From Cladopsammia gracilis (taxonomy: Eukaryota; Cnidaria; Anthozoa; Scleractinia; Dendrophylliidae): 64,000 nucleotides of DNA. Location: contig JAJGOT010000202.1 of NCBI GenBank assembly GCA_022457155.1, forward strand, positions 437,501 through 501,500, given 5' to 3'. The translations under genes and the position numbers were made by a program. Below the pieces are notes generated by a model. The model made no database searches and had not been told where the DNA came from. It was given only the letters and a program-made list of their open reading frames with translations. This document shows positions 32,614-64,000 of the stretch, in pieces; within the stretch, counting starts at the first letter, position 1; the number at the start of each line of letters is the position of its first letter.

Positions 32614-35600
32614 ATGTCCATAATTGCGAGAACACGAACGTTTTCCACGATCTTAAACAGGCAATTGAAGAATGGACGACTGATATTCTCTACTTGGCTA
32701 CATAACAAAACGCACGTGGAAAGCGACTTCATTCATGTACACGACAAAGTTTATCCTCGAGACGACATGACCAACATCACCACGAACATTTTATCAAAAG
32801 TTGGAAGGAATCTACATCACTGCAAAAATCACCCATTGAGTATTTTAAGAGGAAAGATTCAAGAACACGTTTACGCCGATTACAGAACACGCTGGGGTGG
32901 ACCGATGTTTACAATGGTTGATTATTTGTCGCCTGTAGTTACAGTGGAACAGAACTTTGATAGTCTGTTGGTCCCCAAAGATCACGTGAGTCGCGCCAAG
33001 AATGATAATTACTACATCAATTCGGAGTACTTGCTTCGAGCTCACACTTCGGCGCATCAGAGAGACTTGATTAAGACAGGCTTAGATGCTTTTTTGGTGA
33101 CTGGTGACGTGTACAGGAGAGATGAAATTGACATGTGTCATTATCCTGTGTTTCATCAAATGGAAGGTGTCAGGTTGTTTTCACGGCATGAGTTATTTTC
33201 ACAATACAAGGTGAACATCACTAACAGTTTTATTAGTTTTCAGTCAAATACAGATACAGGTACCAAAGCGAAAGGGACCACAGAATCTGTCTGTATTAAG
33301 CGGATTCTCTGATTGACAGCTGATTTATTATTCGTTTATATTTAATTAATTAGCTGCCTTGGCCTTAGTCTGCTAACAATCACTCTCTGGATGGTGGGAG
33401 GGCAAATCACACATGGTGTGACATGCATGACACTCCAGTTACCATCATATGTATTGCTAGACCGCTGGACACCCAATCCACACGAGTCATGTGACCACTT
33501 TAGGCTTGGCACAAGACCAGCTTGCAACATGTACAAACTGACTTCATCATTAAAAGTTCTGTTGTTTAATTCTTGAAATTGCTGTGATCATATTCGCATA
33601 ACAAATGCAACATGTTGTCAGAACTGAGTCGACCTCTTCGCTAGAGGAGAAGCGAGACTAATTCATGCCAAAAGGACAGGTATAAAGCTGCCAGACTAGT
33701 GAATATTTGCAGTGATTTATTGACGCCATTTTTATTTTGTATGAGATCCCCAACACCAAAGGACAAGCTAGTCATGGCCAGCCCCAAAGCAGTCACATGA
33801 CTAGCATGGATCTGGTGTCCAGTGGTCAAGCAATACATGTCACGGTAACTGGAGTGTCACGCATGTCACACCACATTGGCAATCGACTATGCAAGTCAAG
33901 GTGGTGCTGCCCTTAAGTTTCCCCTTAGTTTATTCACTCACTCCAGTCTCCAGCTTGTTTTCATAATTAGCTTGCCCGCCTGACCAATTGAAAAGAGGCA
34001 GACAGCATTCTACCTTGGCCTCATTAGCTTATGCGAAATTCAAAAGCATTTTTACCCTAAAATGAAGCCAAGCGGGCTAATTAACATAGATGTAAAATAA
34101 TAATAAATCAGCCACCATTTTTGAATTAAGTCTATGAAAAAAAGATACTTGCATGTGATTTTGTGTTAAGACCAGATTAAATTTACACCAGAGTGTAAAG
34201 TAACTGCTTTTTTTTTGGGGGGGGGGGGGGGGTGGGGGTTGGCATACAGTCGAACATCTCCTTACAGACACCTCGGCCCATAATATAGGCACCTATTATC
34301 AACAGTTCTCTTGGGATGCTTTTTTTTTTGGGGGGGGGGGGGGGGTGGGGTGGGGGTGGCATACAGTCGAACATCTCCTTACAGACACCTCGGCCTATAA
34401 TATAGGCACCTCTATTATCAACAGTTCTCTTGGGTCAAAATAGAATGGTCCCTACCTCTATAATATGGACACATCTGTTATGCGGATACTTGGGTCTGTC
34501 CCTTTAATGTTCTTATCAAGGCGGTTCAACTGTTCAGTGTATATCATTGCATACATATACCAGCCAACTTTTTCTGAGTGATATATAGGCGTGAGAATTT
34601 TTTCGTGGGAGTGCCAGGATTTTCGAAGGCAACCCAACCAAAACCGAAGAGAACCCGATCTATTCCGAAGATGTCCGAAGTGTCTGAAGATGCTCTGAAG
34701 AATTCGGAAGTTTTCACGGACCTCAGACCTCTGTAATTGTAATGTTTAGAACGATAAAAACCTACAAAGAAGTGCCATATTTACATGAACGTAACTTTAT
34801 TTGAACTTGAACTTGACTATATGTTTAATTGGATCATGCGATCAGTTAAGGCTGATAGCTCAAATCTGTAATTCAGGTATGAGAAATTGCTCCATAGGCA
34901 TGAGTAGGCGTGAAATCGGAGTTTTTGTACTCGCAGGCATGAGACTTGGCAGGTCTACATAGATTTTATCCAATTAATGGGTTGCTCACAGCCTTATATA
35001 TCTGTCTTCATCTGAAAGGATCCACTGGAAATATTTGACAAGAGCAAGAATAAAACACCTGAAAAGCAAGGTATACACACATTGGAAGCAGTGAAGCTTG
35101 TTGAGTACAATCTTAAGCAAATGCTGGTAAGGATGGTGGAGCATCTGTGGGGGGAGGGGATGGAGATGAGGTGGGTTGATGCATACTTCCCCTTTACCCA
35201 CCCCTCTTGGGAATTGGAAGTCCAGTTTGAAGGTGAATGGTTGGAGCTTCTTGGTTGTGGTGTCATGGAGCATGATATATTGGTCAATGGTGAGTTATTT
35301 ATGAATTTCAGGGGATGTATAAACAAAGGAAAATGAAATTTGCACCAAGGATAAAATTGCACCACAACATATATGTAATTGTACACTTAATTAGGCAAAA
35401 TTGCAACAAAATCATGCAACTTGTCATGCAACAATGTTGCGCTGCAGATTGCAGTTCAGATGTTGTACATATTACCACCTATGCATGCAACAAATTTTCA
35501 TGTTGCAGAAAGTAGACGTTTCGTTGCATGATTTTTTTGCTGTATTACTTCATTTTAAAGGGTATTTGTAGCTTTGTCACTAACCTGCAAGATGTACTTA

Positions 35601-37961
35601 GTGCCCGTTAGTAAAAACATATAAAATGGTGTACATCTTAAACATAAGCCTCCAATGCAGCTGTCCCTAGGGCTCGTCATGCGCTTCTCTCCCATGAACA
35701 TCTTGCTTAACAAAGCCGTTGTGTGCATTATGACATCCTATGCTGCATACAGCAGCCATGAATTTCTCTTGCTGGGAAAATGCACCCATAAATATCATGT
35801 AACAAGAAGCAGCTTATTAAAATGTTTAGATTTCAGTTATTACATGGTCATAATAACTGTTATAAACTTTGCAGTGAAATATAGCTCATTGCCAAGTTGA
35901 GCTTATATGCCCACCCCCTCTGGAAATTCCAGTTAAGCTTGAATCATACCTTCCCTAAGAAACACCCTCCCCTCCCCCTCAGAATTTTACAGTGACCTTC
36001 CATGAGGTGAGTATGGATATTTTCTGGGCACACAGTGTCACTTTGTTCTCTTGATATAAATCAGCTCCCCTAGTTCCTAGAAACCTTTTCAATACACCTT
36101 TGGGTGTTTTGGTTTTTATCCTCAGGGGGTGCTGAACACAAGATAGGATGGGCGTTTGGAATTGGCCTTGAACGTCTGGCCATGAGGCTCTTTAACATCC
36201 CTGATATCCGACTTTTCTGGAGTGAAGATCCCAGGTTCATCTCACAGTTTGCAGAAAATGAGATTGCAGAATTCAAGCCATTTAGCAAGTACCCACCCAT
36301 CTACAAAGATGTGGCTTTTTGGGTCCCAGAAGACTTCTCTCCCAACAATCTGTTTGATGTCGTCCGTTGGGTAGCTGGAGACATTGTGGAAAAGGTACTA
36401 GATGCAAGTCAGCCATAGAATTGGAGGGCTAGGGCTGAATTAGCATGATTCTCAGAGGTCACTTGCACTCATCTGACTGTTGAATATTTCCACCAATCAG
36501 AGTGGTTGTTAGTCATTTTCTCTTCATCAGGAATTTCAAGAATGATAAATGGAAACTTTTCAAAGATCTTCAAGTAATACAATAACAAGCTTAATCGTAT
36601 CAATAACAAAATTCTCGATTGTGATTGGTCATCCACGCACCCATTTCTCACATAATTGGTGTGTGGTCACATGGGTGTCCAATTACAGCTATCCAATTAC
36701 AACTTTTTGTAATTGGATAGCTGTAATTGAACACCTAAGTGTTACAGCACGCACATCAATCAGTTGCACTTGAATGGGTTCTTTTTTGCTGTTTTCCTTC
36801 TACTTTCAAACTGGTAGAAAATATCCTAGTTGTTTTTAGTATAAAAGAGTCGACATAGACTTTTTAATCTTGAATTTTGTTATTGATGCGATTAATTAGT
36901 AATTGAACTTTGTGTGATACAATTCAGGGGTAATCATGCTCATAATTTCAAATCATCCTCGCGCTACACACTAGGCGGATTTGAAGTTACTCGCCCGATT
37001 GCTCCCTGAATTGTACTCCACTCAGTCCAATTACTATTACTCACTCAGGGAAAGAGAACACACAAAATATCCTAGCTTATAATTTACAAGTAGATCAGCC
37101 ATATTACACCTTAGCATCCCAGTTTCAAGACACAAGCTATTATAAATATGAAAATTTCAGGTGAATAATAAATCCCTTGTTCAATAGTTTAACCTTTTCA
37201 CTCGCTCCCAGGGTCAATTATGGTGACATGTAGTGTAGTTCTAACTTTTGAGTCTGTGGACGAAATCCTATGGTGTGACCACTCAAATGAAACCTCTTCA
37301 GCAGTACTTTTGCATGGTACCATTTGTTCTAACTTTTGAGTCTGTCGATGAAATCACCTATGGTGTAACCATTCAAATGAAACCTCTTCAGCAGTACTAT
37401 TGCATGGTACCACATGTTTTTCAAAATGAAATTTGCGATTTTATATTAATTTTTATCTTTGGCACTCTTGGGAGTTAAAGGGTTAACAGATAATATGTGC
37501 AGACAATTTACTCATTGCTCGCATTTTTTCTTGCCCCTACGGGGCTCAAAAACATACTACACAACTTGTAAAATATCCACGTGTATGTATGGTTTATGCT
37601 TTCCAAGGGTAACTTGTGATCAACTTGTATCCCATTAAGCTTGGATTAGTAATACTCCTAGTTTTCTTCATACTAGAGAGATTAGACTGTGGGCCACTGA
37701 AATTGCTTACCAATGACACAAGAAATGCAATTTAATCCCCATGACATAGGTTGTTAAAATACAAACTGATTGAATTTCTTGATGTCACTATAGGTGGAAC
37801 TGATTGACAAATTCACACACCCGAAAACACAGCAAGAGAGCCATTGTTACAGAATAACGTACAGATCCATGGACAAAACCTTCACAGATGTGGAGATAAA
37901 CAGCATTCAGGAGTCAGTCAGAGAGGAGATACAGAAAAGATTGCATGTTCAACTCAGATAG
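32614..37961 (+). CDS. FARS2: Mitochondrial phenylalanyl-tRNA synthetase, four exons
   Basis: Single-chain mitochondrial PheRS, which attaches phenylalanine to mitochondrial tRNA-Phe in the matrix. Exons: 32614-33210, 35019-35289, 36126-36394, 37794-37961; phases agree (0, 1, 0) and total 434 residues plus stop, against about 451 in human. The first 30 residues are Arg-rich with no acid ([17 protein letters not shown]), fitting a mitochondrial targeting peptide. The class II core shows motif 1 ([15 protein letters not shown]), motif 2 ([20 protein letters not shown]) and motif 3 ([18 protein letters not shown]). The TFPFTHPS-like block [12 protein letters not shown] and [11 protein letters not shown] are also typical. 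The last about 95 residues ([19 protein letters not shown] to [17 protein letters not shown]) form the ferredoxin-like anticodon-binding domain. The next gene is convergent, its stop codon lying about 2 kb downstream. Confidence 0.96.
33405..33880. repeat. Inverted repeat in FARS2 intron 1
   Basis: GGTGTGACATGCATGACACT with CCAGTTACCAT (about 33414) is mirrored by GGTAACTGGAGTGTCACGCA (about 33844). The inner arms (GCTGGACACCCAATCCACAC versus GGATCTGGTGTCCAGTGG) also pair. Confidence 0.65.
34205..34437. repeat. Tandem duplication with poly-G leaders
   Basis: Two copies of poly-T, poly-G, GGCATACAGTCGAACATCTC and ACAGTTCTCTTGGG. The poly-G runs are at 34217-34232 and 34330-34345. In FARS2 intron 1. 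Confidence 0.8.
35385..35535. repeat. TGCAAC-rich element in FARS2 intron 2
   Basis: AAATTGCAACAAAATCATGC, CATGCAACAATGTTGCGCTG and CATGCAACAAATTTTCATGT occur here; the same hexamer class as in the DNAI1 introns. Confidence 0.5.
36673..36737. repeat. Strong hairpin in FARS2 intron 3
   Basis: GTGTCCAATTACAGCTATCC and AATTACAA pair with TTGTAATTGGATAGCTGTAA and TTGAACACC around a CTTTT loop. Confidence 0.8.
37225..37482 (+). repeat. 88-bp repeat family, two copies plus tail
   Basis: TTCTAACTTTTGAGTCTGT occurs twice, with GAAACCTCTTCAGCAGTACT and TTGCATGGTACCA. It ends with the family tail (GGCACTCTTGGGAGTTAAAG). It lies in FARS2 intron 3. Confidence 0.9.
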
Positions 37962-38160
37962 ACTGACAAGTTGTAATTAACTAGCTACCCATGCAAATAC
38001 AACCTGTTTTCATTGGTAGTGATCTGTGTGAGGAGTTGTAGTTGCAATCTATTTTGCTAACAGCCAGAAAAAGAAAAACGACATTAATTCACCAACACAA
38101 CAACAAGAATTATGTACATAAAAGAAACAACAACAACAGCAATGTCATTTAGCCAGGTCT

Positions 38161-38397
38161 AAAGCTCTGGCTACATGTTCTAACATTGTTAATATATAAC
38201 ATTGGTTGGTTCAACAATGTTAGAACGTGCAGCCAGCATGTTAGATGATGTTTGACTAACATGTTTTGTTGGAAGAATGTTTGATCTTCCAACAAAAAAT
38301 GTTTGTCAAACATCATCTAACATGCCGGCTACACGTTCTAACATTGTTGAACCAACCAATGTTATATAACAATGTTAGAATGTGTAGCCGGGGCTCA
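38161..38397. mobile_element. Long foldback MITE family D, copy 1
   Basis: Arms of over 100 bp mirror each other (GGCTACATGTTCTAACATTG against CAATGTTAGAATGTGTAGCC; ATGTTAGATGATGTTTGAC against its complement). A related element is at 57668-58097. Located just downstream of FARS2. Confidence 0.8.
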
Positions 38398-38666
38398 AGT
38401 CGTCAACTACATTAACAGTGAACTCAATTTAGAAACTGACTTTTCACATTATTTTATTTGTTGACCCCACATTGATCAGTATTTGTTAAACTATATTTTA
38501 CATAATTGAGAACTGTTACACATCGATAAGAGTTTTAAAGTTAGCATAGGAGAACTGAACAAAACTTTACCATAATTGGTACTTGTACATTCACTTTGTA
38601 GAAATTGCTGGAATGAATGATACTTTGCGAAGAGAAAAATTGAAATAAAATGTTCTATAATGTTAT

Positions 38667-38807
38667 TTAAAGGCCCACTATCACCCAAGATGCATTGCGA
38701 ATTTAACGCAGTTGAAAATTCCCGAAAGAGCCAATCACGAGCGAGCTCGTCATTTGAAAACAAAAACAAACGACCGCAAAGCCGAAAGGGTGATAGTGGG
38801 CCTTTAA
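38667..38807. mobile_element. MITE family B, second copy
   Basis: TTAAAGGCCCACTATCACCC is mirrored by GGGTGATAGTGGGCCTTTAA. The interior matches 19269-19420. Confidence 0.8.
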
Positions 38808-39407
38808 TTAAATAATTTATTTTACTTCATAAATCGGAGGATCTTTTTGCATGCTGTAAACTTATGAAGGAAAAATGAACTGACCCTTGGAGTCAAACAG
38901 TCAAATATAATGGTTCCATGTCACGAAGCAATTTTGTACGCATTACAGGCATACTTTGCTGTAAAAGTTCGATTTAAGCAAATGAAAAGAACCGATTACC
39001 TTAAAAGCCGCTTATAAGCTCTGGGCTTATAAAACTTCGTTAGGGATTTTAGGCTGGCAAGCAAAAAATATTCTGATAAGGAAGCATTGTTTTATAACAG
39101 AAACCCAAAAGTGGGTTGAAACGTGCAACTGTCTCTTGTACGCTTAAAAACAAGCTAAGAAGTTGTTACAGCCTTACTTGGAAAATCAGGATAGAAACAT
39201 CAATCAATTATTTCGCAAGAACAACTTGCTTCCAATCTCGGGAGACCGAGGGGTTTCCAAATATGGTACCCCGGTATGTTTCTAAGCAAAAAATGAATAT
39301 TCGGAAGCTGTGAATGCGCGTTACACGTTTCAACCCACTTATGAGTTTCTGTTTATAGTCAATTTGGTGTAAATTATTGTAAAAAATTGCTGTTAACCCT
39401 TATCATC
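38808..39407. other. FARS2-lipoxygenase intergenic stretch, no gene seen
   Basis: Both genes end toward this region. AT-rich, with a CTTATAAGC palindrome near 39008; no gene supported. Confidence 0.4.
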
Positions 39408-39607
39408 CCAGAGTCCATTATGGAGACATGTAATGCAGTAAAAACTTTCGTGTCTGTTGACGAAATCCTATGGTGTGACCATTCAAATGAAACCTCTTCT
39501 GCAGTACTTTTGCATGGTGTCATTTGTTTTTCAATATTTTACAAAATGAAATTTGAGATTTTTTTTGAATTTTAATTTTTAGCACTCTTCAGTGGGAGTT
39601 ACAGGGT
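39408..39607 (+). repeat. 88-bp repeat family, single copy plus tail
   Basis: CTGTTGACGAAATCCTATGG, GAAACCTCTTCTGCAGTACT and the family tail AATATTTTACAAAATGAAAT. Confidence 0.85.
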
Positions 39608-39992
39608 TAAGGAACTTTGGTGTGCTTTTATATAAGAGGGGGTACAACAGGCTGATATTGTTTTGTTACAAAACTGGTGGGCTTATAAGCGGCATTTTAC
39701 AATATATCAGATGTCGTGTTGTCCACAGATGGCGAATAAATAAAGAAAACTGATTTCCTGAAACTCCACCGATGGTGCTACTAAAAATAAAATTTGAAAG
39801 ATTTTGTCGAATTTTTTCATTTTCCGAAAGACTGACTAACTTGGTGGATAATTGGAATGTGTGTTTTGTTGAAGTTTATTTTGAAAAGCCAAACTTTGCT
39901 TATGTGTTTTTAACGTTAGTTTTTAGGTCCTGGTTTATGTTATTTTTCCTCTCTTCACTTTCACTCCGCAGACGAATCCTCATTTAAATGAA

Positions 39993-62435
<22,443 letters not shown>

Positions 62436-63884
62436 TAGCGATAAAAGCTTTTCAATGATGAAAATAGAACCTCAAAAACCAAAGAATCAAGAGAGAGTTT
62501 CTCTACTCTAAACTAAAAACCCTTGTTTAAACGACCGCGGACGAAAATGTTTGGAACAATTTGATATGTTGGCTAACGTCAAAAGGGGAAGGGAAAATTC
62601 GTGAATATACAGTGATACATATGCTCTTGAATTAACAATAGCAATCATTTTTTCCGGATATTACAAACAATGAGGAAGCATTGTCTAAACATTTGTAATA
62701 CGCTAAACAAACCGTAGGAAAGGTATTATAGGTTAAATCTAATAAGCTGTCAACTGCATATATTTTTTGGCCGCCTTAAGCTTAATTTCGTTACAAAACT
62801 ATTACATTTTCTTTTAAGTGAAATACCATCGATGCGATAACTTGGAATTTATTTTTAAATCTAACCCGAAAACATATCCATCCTTTAGGATTATTTTGTT
62901 TTCTGATAATTATCGTTTTCCGTTTATATAATCTTTTGGTGTTAAAGAGCAAACTGACGCACTGAAATCAAGCAAGCAATCACGAGTAATATTTATATTA
63001 TATTCAGAAATTGCAAATTCGCGTGAGAAACCAAGGTCTAGTCGACGGAAAACAGCGAAACTGATGCGTAAAATAAAATCCGAATAATAAATGTCAGGAT
63101 CTTTGTAGAATTGTGATTTACTTGACGTTTAAAATTGCTTTAGATTTTTTCTTATAATTATGAGTTATTGTTCGACATAGGTGTCCAGAATCGCAAATAA
63201 TTTCTAAGTGGATTGAAAAAATCTTTTTGCTAGAAAATTAATTGTTCGTTTTGTAGCATTGGCGGGTAATAAAAACATCTTTTAAACATTCAAGTGGTAT
63301 AAAAAGATATCACGTTTATCGCTTTTTAAATGTCGAATTGAAAACTCGGTTATTGTTTTTCATCGATCGACTGATTATAAAGTCTGTGTTCCCAAGATAC
63401 CGTATTTACGGGGTTTCCCTCATAGCGAGGTGTTGTTGGATCAAAATCAGCGGAAGCTTTAACAACGCATTCTGTTCTTTTTGGCGTGATAGCTCCTCTT
63501 CCTTAGGTGTTGTCAGTCGTTTTCTATTGACAGTTTTAGCCATCGTTGATGAGATAACTTTTAAATCAGGTTTTATCTGCATTTAGGAGGTACTGGACCT
63601 CAAGCAGTCACCATTTCTCTAAAGCCACGGCTACAGGTGTTATATTTTTAGCTGTCGCGATGCTTGTGTGAAGGGCGGGAGTGTGTGGTGGTGCGGAGGA
63701 TACCACACCCACCACACTTCCAAGCGACAACTACAAATTTCGCAGGAAAAAAAGTTACGAGAAATTCAGTGTTAATTAAAGTTTTTTCGACAAAGAAGGG
63801 GCTTGTTGCTTCGCCCGTACAAAAGTCAATACATATGCGATTTTCACCGTACGATAGTGACGCTGTTTAATATGCTGTACAACA
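62436..63884. other. Upstream flank of the lipoxygenase-like gene
   Basis: It must hold the promoter and 5' UTR of the gene. No TATA box was convincing. A 45-codon minus-strand frame near 63407-63544 (MAKTVNRKRLTTPKEEEL) is too short and has no recognised relative. Confidence 0.4.
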
Positions 63885-63960
63885 ATTCTAACTTTTGAGT
63901 CTGTGGATAAAATCCTAAAGTGTGACCAGTCAAATGAAAGCTAATGAGCTCTTTTTCTGT
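63885..63960 (+). repeat. Single partial copy of the 88/106-bp repeat family
   Basis: TTCTAACTTTTGAGTCTGTG, ATAAAATCCTAAAGTGTGAC and CAAATGAAAGCT; closest to the 106-bp subtype in reverse. Confidence 0.8.
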
Positions 63961-64000
63961 GACCTTTTCTGCATGCATACGAAAAGCGAAACGTGCGCAC

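Noticed and set aside
34077..34374. Pro-rich minus-strand frames
   Set aside because: Produced by the poly-G runs and the tandem duplication.
63407..63544. Short minus-strand frame starting MAKTVNRKRL
   Set aside because: Only 45 codons, no donor site at its end, no known relative; could be an upstream exon of something outside the window but cannot be supported.

Overview
The window is nuclear DNA of an animal, most likely an anthozoan cnidarian (stony-coral-like). The evidence is spliced genes with GT/AG introns, an intronless rhodopsin-class GPCR, a replication-dependent histone cluster with metazoan 3' stem-loops, an axonemal dynein subunit, an animal-style mitochondrial PheRS, and AT-rich introns full of small inverted-repeat elements, tRNA-derived SINEs and tandem minisatellites. 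The species cannot be named from sequence alone. All exon models were built by hand from splice signals, reading-frame continuity and remembered family conservation; no alignment was run.

Layout. (1) 942-30191, minus strand: axonemal dynein intermediate chain 1 (DNAI1), 27 coding exons that join in frame to 677 codons; only the extreme C-terminus lies left of the window. A complete intronless GPCR gene (4337-5293, same strand) sits in its second-to-last visible intron. (2) 30192-30359: a short bidirectional promoter with a perfect RFX X-box (30300-30313), shared with a divergent acidic 155-residue protein of unknown function (30360-30827). (3) 32614-37961, plus strand: mitochondrial phenylalanyl-tRNA synthetase (FARS2), four exons, 434 residues. 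(4) 39993-62435, minus strand, convergent with FARS2: a 12-exon gene coding 723 residues with a signal peptide, an EMI-like cysteine module and a lipoxygenase fold that lacks two of the expected iron ligands. (5) 43102-49395: one set of the five histone genes, H1(-) H3(-) H4(+) H2A(-) H2B(+), inside the 9.4-kb intron 10 of that lipoxygenase-like gene. (6) 62436-64000: upstream flank without a recognisable gene.

How they relate. DNAI1 is an outer-arm dynein component of motile cilia, and the X-box suggests RFX control of it and possibly of its divergent neighbour. FARS2 charges mitochondrial tRNA-Phe. The histone genes are a replication-dependent set with their own promoters and stem-loop 3' ends, so they are expected to be expressed independently of their host intron.

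Most of the remaining sequence is intronic or intergenic and carries repeats: an 88/106-bp tandem family at nine places, a 46-bp six-copy satellite, a decayed DDE transposon with about 340-bp terminal repeats, several MITEs (two of them interrupted by other elements), two or three SINEs, a LINE tail, a short internal telomere-like tract and long poly-G/poly-C runs. The points most worth a second look are the EMI-lipoxygenase fusion with missing iron ligands, the histone set nested in its intron, the GPCR nested in DNAI1, and the X-box divergent promoter.
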